Source: a virus. From it: a stretch of DNA of 64,000 nucleotides. Shown one piece after another: positions 35,201 through 44,738 of this stretch; the first letter of the stretch is position 1; the number at the start of each line of letters is the position of its first letter. The stretch covers positions 1 to 64,000 of the IMG/VR virus record IMGVR_UViG_3300021962_000058. One strand, given 5' to 3'. Under the pieces are notes generated by a model. The model was not told the origin of the DNA. It searched no databases and saw only the letters and a list, made by a program, of their open reading frames with translations. Both the position numbers and the translations under genes were made by a program.

Positions 35201-38200
35201 AACAGGTACAGCAATTGTGGGTCTATCTACCCTTAATAGTTATTCTGTTGATGTAGTTAATACTGATAGTTTTAAACTTATTAATGTTGGAATTGGTGCA
35301 ACATTCCAAGATGACCTTGCCAAAAATAAACACGTTTCCTTACAATCAACAGGATCTGGATATCATATTTTTGAATATCCACCTATTACAATAACGGCAA
35401 ACGTTTCTTACGGATCAACTTTTACAGGTTCTTTTAATTTTACTCCAATAGTTACTGGAAGCATCGTTGATGCATACCTATATGAAAGTGGATCTGGATA
35501 TGGATCAACTACTTTAAATCTACACAAAAAACCAACAGTTACAGTCAAAAATGGAAAAAATGCCGAACTAAAACCAATCATATCTAATGGTAGAGTAATA
35601 GAAGTACAAATATTAAGTTCTGGATATGATTATTACTCCATACCTGAAATTTCTGTTCAGGGAAACGGGTCTGGTGCGATTATTAGACCAGTTATTTCAA
35701 ATGGATTAATTGTTGATGCGATTGTATTAAATCAGGGAATTGGATATGATTCCTTAACTACAACAATTAATGTTATTCCAAGAGGATCTGGTGCTATTTT
35801 TGATTTAAGAGTTAGAGATCTTACTCTAAATGATGCTGAAAGATATGCAAAGCACGCTAGAACAAGAACTCCAAAGATATTTTCAAGTCTGACTAATAAT
35901 AAAAAAGACGACTCTTTGGTATATGGAATTTATGGATATTCACAAGATTTGGCAAATAATTATCTTGATACTGGAAATTCACACTCACCGATTATAGGAT
36001 GGGCATATGATGGAAATCCAATATATGGTCCATATGGATATTCTAAACCAGATGATGTTCAGTCTGGAGTTAGACTTATAAATTCAAGTTATGTTTTAGA
36101 TCCATCTTCTGTTTTTGATAGACCTCCTTCTTTCCCATCAGGATTTTTTATCGATGATTATCGTTATGCAAGTAATGGAGACCTTGATGTGCATAATGGA
36201 AGATTTTGCAAAACACCAGAATTCCCTAAAGGAATATATGCATATTTTGCATCTGTTAAAACAAGTAGTCTATCCAATACATTAGAACCTGGATATCCCT
36301 ATTTCATAGGTAATACTTTTAAGTCAACTTTTATTGAAGAAAATTCTTATCTTGACCATTCATTTGACTTCAATAACTCAAATCTTATTAGAAATACTTA
36401 TCCATATAAAATTAATGATAGATACGCTGGTTATGATTTTCTATTAGAACCATATGAAAGATTTTCGCAAGTATCTGTTGTAGAATCTGTCAGTAAAGGT
36501 TTTGTAAAAGATATTAAGGTTAATGACGGTGGATCTGGTTATAATATAGGTGATCGAGTTATCTTTGACGAATCTAATACGGGTGGATATGGACTAAGAG
36601 CAGAAGTTTCAGAACTAATTGGAAAAAATGTTACAAAGATAGAAACAAGTTTAGAATCATATACACCATGTGTCCTTGTTTGGGATGATGATAATTATAT
36701 TTCAGCTTATTACAGACCTGGATTTAATTTAAGAGATAATGATACTGTTTTAGTTGGAAGCATTTCAACTTCCATCAGTGATGTTCTTGGATCTAAAAAA
36801 GTAGGATTCAGCACGCAAACTATCGGACTTGCTGCGTCTATGACTAGTTACTCTGATCCATCCGGTAAAGTAGAAGATATTTTTACAAGTTCAAGTGCCA
36901 CTATTTCTATCGGAAATAGTATTTCCATTCAATCCGGTTTGGGTAGTGAAATTATAAGAGTGCTTAATGTATATGATAATGGAATACTTAGAGTAAAAAG
37001 ATTTGGTACTACTGGTGTAGCACACTCTTTTGGAACTCAACTTAATATTTTAAGTGATAAAATTAAAATACCTGCCAAGACTACAAAATTTACCTCAGAA
37101 GTAGATAATTTAATCTACTTTAATGCAAAAAATTCAGTGGGAATTGGAACAACTCTTGGCGGCGCGGTATCGAAAACATTTACGATAGGTGGTATTTCAC
37201 AAACAATTTCTATTCCATATAGAAGCATTTACATACCCAATCATCCATTTAAAACTGGTCAAAGACTAACCTTTGAAAAATCAACCTATCCAGGCATTGA
37301 TTCTTTAATAGTTGGTGATAATCCATCCAATTTAAATACTTTCCAAATTCCAGATGCAACTTCATCTGTTTATGTCATTAATAAAGGAAAAAATTATATT
37401 GGATTAGTAACTCAGGTTGGATTGACAACTAATAGTGAAGGACTATTTTTCTACAGTGATGGATCTAATAATTCCGAATATTCACTAGAAACAAACTTAA
37501 CTCAAATTACAGCAGAAATTAGTAAAGTTGTCTCCACAATAAGTGTTGGACAGACTCATGGGTTATCAGAATTTGATACTATCAAATTGAACGTGGTTCC
37601 AAATACTGTTGTTGGACTTGGTACAACTGGACCAGTTTCTGTTAAATTTAATGAATTTGGTAAAAAACTCCTGATTAATTCTATCGGTATTAATTCTTCA
37701 CAAATTAATACTGTTACCAACACTATTACCATTCCAAATCATGGGTACAATACAGGTGATAAGGTGTTTTATGATAGTGCAGAAGTTGCTTCTGGACTAT
37801 CAACAGGATCTTACTTTGTAGTTAAGACAGGAACAAATACGTTTAAGTTAGCAGAAACTCTATATGAATCCCAACCAGAAACAGAAAATGTAGTAAACAT
37901 TGTTGGAACAGGAGCATCAGTTCATAACATTGGTCTCATTAATCCCCAAATTAATGTTGTTAGAAATTCTACTTTAAAATTTGACATTTCCGACTCATCT
38001 TTACGAGGATATAATTTTAAGATTTATCAGGATAAAGAATTTAAAAATGAATTTTTATCAACTACTGATAACAATGATTTTAATGTAACTGGAATTGGAA
38101 CAATTGGTTTTGGAACAGCATCATTGTCAATTAAGTACACCCAAAATGTTCCATCAAAATTATATTATACGTTAAAAAAATCAGGATACATTAGCACTGC

Positions 38201-41200
38201 AGATAACTATTTTTCGAATCATTCAGAAATTAATTATGTCAACAGTGAGTACAATGGAACATATTCCGTTTTTGGAATATCGACAAGTAGTTTTAAAATT
38301 ACACCTACAAGAGTTCCAAGTGTATTAACTTATACTAGTGATCAAGTAGAAAAAATAGAGTATTCAACTAAATCATCAACTGCTCTTAATGGTTCTATTG
38401 GAAAACTCAAGATTATTTCCGAAGGATTTGGATTCAAAAAACTTCCAAAATTTGTTGAAGTAATTAGTAATAAAGGTTCTGATGCTAATTTAGTTGCGAT
38501 ATCTACAGATATTGGAAAAATTAAAGAAACCAGATTTAAAGCAATTGCATATGAGTATCCATCTGACAAGACTTTAAATCCAGAAGCAGTTGTTTCTCCA
38601 ATCATTACTTTGGATAATTTTGATACAATAGGAGAAATAGATATCGTTTCTGGTGGATCAAGATATGTCAATGCACCTGATCTGTTACTATTTGATGATA
38701 CAACTAAACAAGTTGTAGATAGATTATCTTTAATTGCAGTAACTCCAAGTGGAGCAATTGCGGATGTAACACAAGTAGCACCAATATATGGATTAAAATC
38801 TAATCCACATAAAATAATTGCAATTAATAATTCAAATGGTGTTGGTATAAGTTCAATGGTTACCGATAGTACTTCGGGAATTGCCACTTGTACATTGTCA
38901 ACTCCAATTCTTGGATTCTCTTCTCCATTGTTTAATGTTGGTGATGAAATTTATGTAGAAGGAATACAACTTGTAAATGGTTCGACTGGAACAGGATATA
39001 ATTCTGATAACTATGGATATAGATTTTTCAAAGTTGCTTCTTACACTAATACAAATCCTGCAATATTATCTTTTGCTGTTGTAGATGAACTAGGTGTTGG
39101 ACTATCAACAAATCCAGGAATAGCTAAAACTTTCCAGTCTGGATATGCAACTATTATAAACAAAAAACATTATCCAGTAATTAATGTTATCAAGAAGAGA
39201 GGTAAATTCTTAGATAATGAGCAACTTTTTGTTGATAGTGGCAGAGGATTTTTGGAAGAAGATCTTCATGTTAAGAGTTCCAGAGATGAATTCATTAAAG
39301 TAACTGGAACATATAATTTAAAACCAGGTAATAAAGTTAGGGGAAGATCGACAGGAGTAGTTGCAGAAGTTGTTTCATCGTCCGCAAATACATCCAAATT
39401 TAGATACAAAATCGATTATTCTACAAAACAAAACATTGGATGGTCCGATGATGTTGGCAAGATTAGTGAGGATTATCAGGTAACCCCAGACAATGATTAT
39501 TATCAGAATTTATCATACACAATTAAGAGTCCTATAACTTGGGATAAGTTATCAGGACCAGTGAACAGTATTATACACCCTGCTGGACTCAAAAATTTTG
39601 CAGATGTTGGTATAGTATCATCGACAGGTGCAATTGGTCTTTCTGGAACAACAAACAGTTTAGTCATACTTGATGTTATTGAAGAGAAACGGGTAGATAC
39701 TATTAATAATTTTGATAATACCGTAGATTATGATGTTAGAACTAATCCAGATAGATCAAAATATTTAAAACTACAAAATAGAAAGTTAACAGACTACACA
39801 GAATGTAGAACTAATAGAGTGATTATTCACGATGATATTAGTAATAGATTTTCAAGTAGAGGATTTGAGGATCCTTTTGTAGAAATTGAAGAGATTGATG
39901 TCGCAGATACTCACGTTAGATATGTTATTCAGGTTGTAGACCCTGATACCTTCGAATGTCAAATATCAGAATTGGTATTACAGACAACTACCCTTGATTC
40001 TATATTATTTGAAAAATACACAGAATATTCAAAAGAAATTTTAGGATATTTCAGTGCCAATGTAGATCTTTCTGGAAGAAAAACATTAGTCTTCACTCCA
40101 ACAAACAGATTTACACGAGATCATGATATCAAAATTTTAAAGAAAACTTTTGATTTCGGTCCTTCGTCTGGAATTGGAACTCAAAGTTTTGGTTCTGTCA
40201 ATTTGATAGGAAGTAATATTATTGGAATTTCTAGTATTGGTGGTACTGATAATGTAAAAACTATTGCTCAATTTTCGTCTAATAATTTTAATGGATTATT
40301 TGCAAACATTGAAATAATTAATAATATTACCAGAGAAGTAAATTATATTGATGCTACTTTAGATTTTGATGGATCAAATACATATCTTAGTGAGTATTAT
40401 TTTGATAGTGCTCTCCAAGGTTACAGTTCTTCATCAATTGGATTAGTAACTGCAATCTATGATTCAACATCAGGAATAGTTTCTTTCAGAGTAAGAAATG
40501 AAGAGGATTATACAATTGATGTCAGGACAAGTATTGTTGGATTTGGCAGTACAGGTTCTGGTGGTTCTGGTATTGGAACATATAGATTTTTAGTTCCTGG
40601 ACAACCATATGGTTCCGAAAGGAGTGCAAGATTAGAATCAACGGTTGGATTTGGTACAAATAAAGTAAGAGTAGGAATATTTGAATCTGATCTCATTTCA
40701 TCATTAACATCTATTGTTAGAGTTTCTTGTGGAAATAGTTCAGCAATACATCAAGTTTCCTTAGTAAAGGGTGGGCAAGATATCATTGTTTCTCCTGGAC
40801 CATTTGCTGCAACAAACAATACAACTGGTTTAGGAACTTTTGGATCTGAAGTTATTGGAAATCAATTCTTATTGAATTTCTACCCAGATTTTTCAAATAC
40901 AAACAATACTATTCAAGCATTTAATGAAGTTTTCTACACATTCAGTGATTTTGAAAATGCACCTATTGATTTAAATTACGGTAAGAGTTCTCAAAAAGTA
41001 TTCCTTTCAGCTTATGATGGTATCAATGGAGCTCGTGCAAATAAAGTCAATTTTAACTTGACACATAATGGCAGACCGATTTATAAAAAAGTTTTCAATC
41101 CTTCTGATTCTACCGTAGTTGATTTTGCAACTGGTATTTTCACCATTATTGATCACATGTTTAATACTGGTGAAGAACTAATTTATACTCCAAAATCATC

Positions 41201-44200
41201 ATTTATTGGAGTTGGTCAAAGCGCAATAGGAATAGGATCAACTGCAAATTACTTGGGTATTGTTACTAATAGGTTGCCTGAAAGAGTATATCCAATTGCT
41301 CTTACACCAGACACATTTAAACTAGCAACTAGAAGATCTTATGCAAATCTAGGAATTGCTGTCACTTTTACTGATGCTGGATTAGGTAATGCTCATGAAT
41401 TTGAAATGACAAAGAAACTATCAAAGAGTGTAGTTTCTCTGGATGGAATAGTACAGCAACCGATTACATTTACTCCAATATCTCACACACTTCAATATAA
41501 TAGTGGTTCTATTTCTGTCGGCATAGCAACTTTCAATCTTAGTGGAATAACTTCTATTCAACCAAGAGACTTGATAAAAATTGATGATGAATATATGAAA
41601 GTTGTTGAAGTTGGTTTTAGCACTAATGTTGGCGGAGCTCTTCTTGGACCAATTAATGGTATTATTCAAGCAGGAACAGCAGCAACTATTCCAACAATTT
41701 CTGTTGTAAGAGCTTCTGTTGGTAGTGCTGCAACCACTCATAGTGATGGTGCCAATGTTCAAGTTTATAGAGGATCATTTAATATTATTGGTTCTGAAAT
41801 TTGGTTTATTGATCCACCAAAAGGTAACACAAGATCAAGAAGAGACGAAAGTAATCTACCATATGTAAGAGCTCAATATGCAGGAAGAACTTTCCTGAGA
41901 TCAAACTATGATACTAATATGGTATTTGATGATATTTCTGATCAATTTACTGGTATAGGTAAAACATATACAATGACAGTTGAAGGTATTAATACCACCG
42001 GTGTTTCCATTGGAAATGGTATACTCTTTATTAATGGAGTTTTCCAAACACCAACTACTATTAATAATTCTGGAAATAATTATGAATTCCAAAATGACAA
42101 TATTGCCGGAATTTCTAGTGTTGTATTTACTGGAATTACATCAATAGATGGTACTTATATTAAATCAGATTTTGATATCAACCAAAATCAACTACCAAGA
42201 GGTGGATTAATTGTATCACTCGGTTCTACACCTGGTCTTGGATATGCACCACTATTGGGTGCAAAGGTTAGAGCAAATCTTGATGGATCTGGTTCTATCG
42301 TAAGTATTACTGGAATTTCCCACACTGGTCCGGGTCAATCAATTAGTACTGCATCATATAATAATCAAACTGGTATTGTTGAAATTACAACAACTACTGA
42401 TCACAACTTTGTTGGTGGAGATAGAATTAAGTTAGTTGGATTAGGATTTACTTGCCCATCTGGAGCTGGAATAGTATCTTACTTCCCATCAACAGGACTA
42501 GATTATTCTTATGATATTGCTGGTATTATATCGGCAAGAACTTTCATTGCAAAAGTAGGAACTAGCACTTTACCCCATTCTTATATTGGATTTGGAACCG
42601 TATTCCCATGGTATGACTTAACAGAAGGTTCTGGATATAGAAGTCCAGTTTCTATTGGAATTACAGATCCTAATCATACTGGTGCGGCGGCAAGTATTAC
42701 TGCGGTTGTTGGTGCTGGTGGAACACTTGGATTTATAGTTAATAGTGGTGGATCTGGATATGTTAATCCTTATATTAAAATTCCTGAACCAAATTATGAA
42801 AATATTCAAGTTGTTGGTGTTTCAAGAGTTGGAGTAGGTTCAACATCCAAAACTGGATCTAATTTACTATTAAACATTAAAATTGGACCTGCACGTGGAA
42901 ACGTTGGAATTGGATCTACATTAGGAGGAATCTCATATGGTGCAGATCCACAATTTGAATTACAAAGACGTGCAAGCACTGATGTAAAACAAACCGATAT
43001 ATCTTATAGTGTTGGAACTGGATCAACTCTATTCCAAGTTGAATCATTTGAAATTGCAAGAAATGGTTATGCATTCCAAGTTGGAGATGTTTTCAAACCA
43101 ATCGGTCTTGTAACTGCAAAGGGACTATCAGAACCAATATCTGAGTTTAAATTAGAAGTAGTAGAGACATTCCAGGATTATTTCTCTGCTTGGTCTTTTG
43201 GTGAAATGAATTATATTGACAGTACAGCAAGCCTACAAAATGGATCTAGAACTAGATTCCCACTGATTTATAACGGACAATTATTAAGTTTTGAAATTGA
43301 TCCTAATAATCCACTTTCTAGTTCAATTGACTTAGACGCTGTTCTGATCATCTTTGTTAATGGTGTAATACAAGAACCAGGATATGCCTATAAGTTTATA
43401 GGAGGAACTTCATTTGAATTCACTGAGGCACCAAAGGCATCTGATAAAGTAGATATTTTCTTCTATCTTGGTCAAAATGGAGTTGATATTACCTTTATTG
43501 ATGTCAATGAAACAATTAAAATTGGTGATGAAGTTTTTGTTGGAAAACATCCAAACTATCAATTAATTCCTGTACAAGATAGAGATAGAACTATTTTAGA
43601 TATTACTGGATCAGACATTATTGAAACTGATAATTATGTTGGTTTCGGAATTAATGAATCTGATTTCAGGCCAATAGAGTGGACAAAACAAAAGAAAGAC
43701 AAGTACATTAAAGGTGATGTTGTTTACAAATCAAGAGATTCAATTGAACCATTTATTTACCCAACAGCGAAAATTATAGGAAATATTGATTCTGCAAGTT
43801 CTCAGATATTTGTAGATGATGCTCAATTCTTTAATTTTGAAGAAAATAATTATGGAATTACTATAACTTCATTTGATGCTTTAATTGTCGATTCAAACGA
43901 TCCAGTTTCCGCAGCATTTACTGCAACAGTTTCTATTGCTGGAACTATTTCAAATATTACAATTACAAATGCTGGACTAGGTTATTCAACAGCGACAATT
44001 CCAGTTAAAATTTCAGCTCCACCATTAATTGGTGTTGGTGTTGGAACAACGGCAACTGCAACAGCAACTATTTCTAACGGTAGCGTGGTATCCGTCTCAA
44101 TCTCTAATCCTGGACTTGGATATACTATTGCTCCTAAATTGATAGCGGAAATTCCCAAATCAAAAACTGAACTTATTAAAACAGTTGCAAATGTTCAAGG

Positions 44201-44708
44201 ATTTTCTGGAATTATTACTGGCATTACTACAACAACAGGTATTGGTGGACATCCATTAGCACTAAAAATTAATTTCCGTGCAAATGCGTCAGATGCAAAT
44301 GATCTTCAAGTAGGTTATCCAATACTTGTATACAATACGAAAGTTGGAAATGGAGTAACTTCAGTAGATAGTGGAAACACATCTATTGTAGGAATAGGAA
44401 CTAGTTTCCTTGACAATGTTTACATTGTTAATTCGAAAACAAATGCTGGACCAAACGCAGAAATAATCTGCAATATACATAGTTCGACTACTATTTCTGG
44501 AATTCCAACAACAGGATCTTTAACTTTACCATTAGGAAACATTTCTTGGGGTAGAATTTACAATTTCAGTTCTAGGGTGAATCCAGTTTCTATTGGAGTT
44601 ACTGGTTTGACTGTGGATTCTGGTCTTTCCACTTTCCCAACAATTCAAAGGAGAACTTTTGGATTGAGAAATAGTGGTGCGATCAGAAAACTTTCCAATC
44701 TTCCTTAA
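32205..44708 (+). CDS. Giant baseplate/tail structural protein with YHYH domain, 4167 aa
   Basis: The N-terminal ~250 residues (KRVQINKIIESQLPEFLVSD; FPKAVEFLRQYYISEE) match the large structural proteins next to gp6 in cyanomyoviruses. Near residue 1262 is IIGWAYDGNPIYGPYGY, a YHYH-domain motif. Long stretches contain repeated G-SGY-x-x-x-P-x-I / NG-x-I-x-x-I units, probably beta-solenoid. The reading frame stays open for 12.5 kb without frameshift. By position it replaces T4 gp7 (about 1030 residues), so it is probably the wedge hub arm greatly extended, perhaps reaching the cell surface. Confidence 0.85.
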   Translation: MSNFEKRVQINKIIESQLPEFLVSDFPKAVEFLRQYYISEEFQGGNVDLADNLDQYLKLDNLVPEVIVGETKLTSNISASAGIVTVTSTKGFPSEYGLLKIDNEIITYTGITTNTFTGCIRGFSGVTGYNYLSKFDIDDGSNKKSLVFEDTDSSSHTSGSTVKNLSVLFLQEFYKKLKYTFTPGLENNDFVSDLDVGNFIKHARDFYQSKGIEESVKILFKVLYGVNADVIDLESRLIKPSSANYIRREIVTAKNISGDPLKLEGQTIFKSSDINTNAAVSNVEILTRDNETFYKLELFVGYDEKDLINGTFTVPGKTKVLENVSIGSSIISVDSTIGFSESGTLNLISSGNSIKYTSKSVNQFFGCSGVVSLIPLGSDLRSDETIYGYENGNINKRVDLRITGVISDLVSVDDSLLIDEGEEILVRNLGNIIENPPNGEKTYKEVFANTWIYNTSTRYQVRSIVGSTFTLYSYIDKSSLSVGDNVDILVRSSNTVVFSNATVTSINTAVNQIILSGITGFTPQPLVEYDIRRKIKKSSSLNVNIDAGNNSYISNVLNLYTDKEYGYVVSNSLPSYQINDELIESSIPNGSTLYLSGSNDDRKAYSSIKFPQNVRFIDGDIVIYTSSQPLNGLTSGSKYYVRLLQPNEIRLYESRSLLDAVNLTDISGNVIVPYLFFGNTQSLNTSSHRFTLAKQENRNISANKILRKFPLQSTKINNSEPVKRSIETISGGIGVLIDGVEITNPESIEKIYYGPLKQFDVLNSGNNYDIVNPPKIVISTGAGTTALVEPVINGNVKNVFVDVQDFDVDDVVSISLTGANGSGCILEPVIGERFREVEFDSRSLNVGGGVDISDETITFLKPHNFYDGEPIIYNQNGNPAILTGSFQDISNTVTGSLVTNDQYIAKFVNTRTIRLFNNINDFNAGINTVGFSTLTTFGGIHKFRTLPRRTLRSVKVLNGGSGYTYRKLRVKPTGISTDYSTVNYENHGFSTGEVIHYSTTGTAIVGLSTLNSYSVDVVNTDSFKLINVGIGATFQDDLAKNKHVSLQSTGSGYHIFEYPPITITANVSYGSTFTGSFNFTPIVTGSIVDAYLYESGSGYGSTTLNLHKKPTVTVKNGKNAELKPIISNGRVIEVQILSSGYDYYSIPEISVQGNGSGAIIRPVISNGLIVDAIVLNQGIGYDSLTTTINVIPRGSGAIFDLRVRDLTLNDAERYAKHARTRTPKIFSSLTNNKKDDSLVYGIYGYSQDLANNYLDTGNSHSPIIGWAYDGNPIYGPYGYSKPDDVQSGVRLINSSYVLDPSSVFDRPPSFPSGFFIDDYRYASNGDLDVHNGRFCKTPEFPKGIYAYFASVKTSSLSNTLEPGYPYFIGNTFKSTFIEENSYLDHSFDFNNSNLIRNTYPYKINDRYAGYDFLLEPYERFSQVSVVESVSKGFVKDIKVNDGGSGYNIGDRVIFDESNTGGYGLRAEVSELIGKNVTKIETSLESYTPCVLVWDDDNYISAYYRPGFNLRDNDTVLVGSISTSISDVLGSKKVGFSTQTIGLAASMTSYSDPSGKVEDIFTSSSATISIGNSISIQSGLGSEIIRVLNVYDNGILRVKRFGTTGVAHSFGTQLNILSDKIKIPAKTTKFTSEVDNLIYFNAKNSVGIGTTLGGAVSKTFTIGGISQTISIPYRSIYIPNHPFKTGQRLTFEKSTYPGIDSLIVGDNPSNLNTFQIPDATSSVYVINKGKNYIGLVTQVGLTTNSEGLFFYSDGSNNSEYSLETNLTQITAEISKVVSTISVGQTHGLSEFDTIKLNVVPNTVVGLGTTGPVSVKFNEFGKKLLINSIGINSSQINTVTNTITIPNHGYNTGDKVFYDSAEVASGLSTGSYFVVKTGTNTFKLAETLYESQPETENVVNIVGTGASVHNIGLINPQINVVRNSTLKFDISDSSLRGYNFKIYQDKEFKNEFLSTTDNNDFNVTGIGTIGFGTASLSIKYTQNVPSKLYYTLKKSGYISTADNYFSNHSEINYVNSEYNGTYSVFGISTSSFKITPTRVPSVLTYTSDQVEKIEYSTKSSTALNGSIGKLKIISEGFGFKKLPKFVEVISNKGSDANLVAISTDIGKIKETRFKAIAYEYPSDKTLNPEAVVSPIITLDNFDTIGEIDIVSGGSRYVNAPDLLLFDDTTKQVVDRLSLIAVTPSGAIADVTQVAPIYGLKSNPHKIIAINNSNGVGISSMVTDSTSGIATCTLSTPILGFSSPLFNVGDEIYVEGIQLVNGSTGTGYNSDNYGYRFFKVASYTNTNPAILSFAVVDELGVGLSTNPGIAKTFQSGYATIINKKHYPVINVIKKRGKFLDNEQLFVDSGRGFLEEDLHVKSSRDEFIKVTGTYNLKPGNKVRGRSTGVVAEVVSSSANTSKFRYKIDYSTKQNIGWSDDVGKISEDYQVTPDNDYYQNLSYTIKSPITWDKLSGPVNSIIHPAGLKNFADVGIVSSTGAIGLSGTTNSLVILDVIEEKRVDTINNFDNTVDYDVRTNPDRSKYLKLQNRKLTDYTECRTNRVIIHDDISNRFSSRGFEDPFVEIEEIDVADTHVRYVIQVVDPDTFECQISELVLQTTTLDSILFEKYTEYSKEILGYFSANVDLSGRKTLVFTPTNRFTRDHDIKILKKTFDFGPSSGIGTQSFGSVNLIGSNIIGISSIGGTDNVKTIAQFSSNNFNGLFANIEIINNITREVNYIDATLDFDGSNTYLSEYYFDSALQGYSSSSIGLVTAIYDSTSGIVSFRVRNEEDYTIDVRTSIVGFGSTGSGGSGIGTYRFLVPGQPYGSERSARLESTVGFGTNKVRVGIFESDLISSLTSIVRVSCGNSSAIHQVSLVKGGQDIIVSPGPFAATNNTTGLGTFGSEVIGNQFLLNFYPDFSNTNNTIQAFNEVFYTFSDFENAPIDLNYGKSSQKVFLSAYDGINGARANKVNFNLTHNGRPIYKKVFNPSDSTVVDFATGIFTIIDHMFNTGEELIYTPKSSFIGVGQSAIGIGSTANYLGIVTNRLPERVYPIALTPDTFKLATRRSYANLGIAVTFTDAGLGNAHEFEMTKKLSKSVVSLDGIVQQPITFTPISHTLQYNSGSISVGIATFNLSGITSIQPRDLIKIDDEYMKVVEVGFSTNVGGALLGPINGIIQAGTAATIPTISVVRASVGSAATTHSDGANVQVYRGSFNIIGSEIWFIDPPKGNTRSRRDESNLPYVRAQYAGRTFLRSNYDTNMVFDDISDQFTGIGKTYTMTVEGINTTGVSIGNGILFINGVFQTPTTINNSGNNYEFQNDNIAGISSVVFTGITSIDGTYIKSDFDINQNQLPRGGLIVSLGSTPGLGYAPLLGAKVRANLDGSGSIVSITGISHTGPGQSISTASYNNQTGIVEITTTTDHNFVGGDRIKLVGLGFTCPSGAGIVSYFPSTGLDYSYDIAGIISARTFIAKVGTSTLPHSYIGFGTVFPWYDLTEGSGYRSPVSIGITDPNHTGAAASITAVVGAGGTLGFIVNSGGSGYVNPYIKIPEPNYENIQVVGVSRVGVGSTSKTGSNLLLNIKIGPARGNVGIGSTLGGISYGADPQFELQRRASTDVKQTDISYSVGTGSTLFQVESFEIARNGYAFQVGDVFKPIGLVTAKGLSEPISEFKLEVVETFQDYFSAWSFGEMNYIDSTASLQNGSRTRFPLIYNGQLLSFEIDPNNPLSSSIDLDAVLIIFVNGVIQEPGYAYKFIGGTSFEFTEAPKASDKVDIFFYLGQNGVDITFIDVNETIKIGDEVFVGKHPNYQLIPVQDRDRTILDITGSDIIETDNYVGFGINESDFRPIEWTKQKKDKYIKGDVVYKSRDSIEPFIYPTAKIIGNIDSASSQIFVDDAQFFNFEENNYGITITSFDALIVDSNDPVSAAFTATVSIAGTISNITITNAGLGYSTATIPVKISAPPLIGVGVGTTATATATISNGSVVSVSISNPGLGYTIAPKLIAEIPKSKTELIKTVANVQGFSGIITGITTTTGIGGHPLALKINFRANASDANDLQVGYPILVYNTKVGNGVTSVDSGNTSIVGIGTSFLDNVYIVNSKTNAGPNAEIICNIHSSTTISGIPTTGSLTLPLGNISWGRIYNFSSRVNPVSIGVTGLTVDSGLSTFPTIQRRTFGLRNSGAIRKLSNLP

Positions 44709-44713
44709 TGGGA

Positions 44714-44721
44714 TATAAATA
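44714..44721 (+). promoter_or_regulatory. T4-type late promoter
   Basis: Exact TATAAATA between the giant gene and gp8, 25 bp before the gp8 ATG. Confidence 0.75.
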
Positions 44722-44738
44722 CATAAAAAAGTTTAAAA

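Noticed and set aside
38342-38887. 181-residue minus-strand ORF inside the giant gene
   Set aside because: Ser/Ile/Leu-rich reverse reading of the repetitive coding sequence; no promoter or ribosome site.
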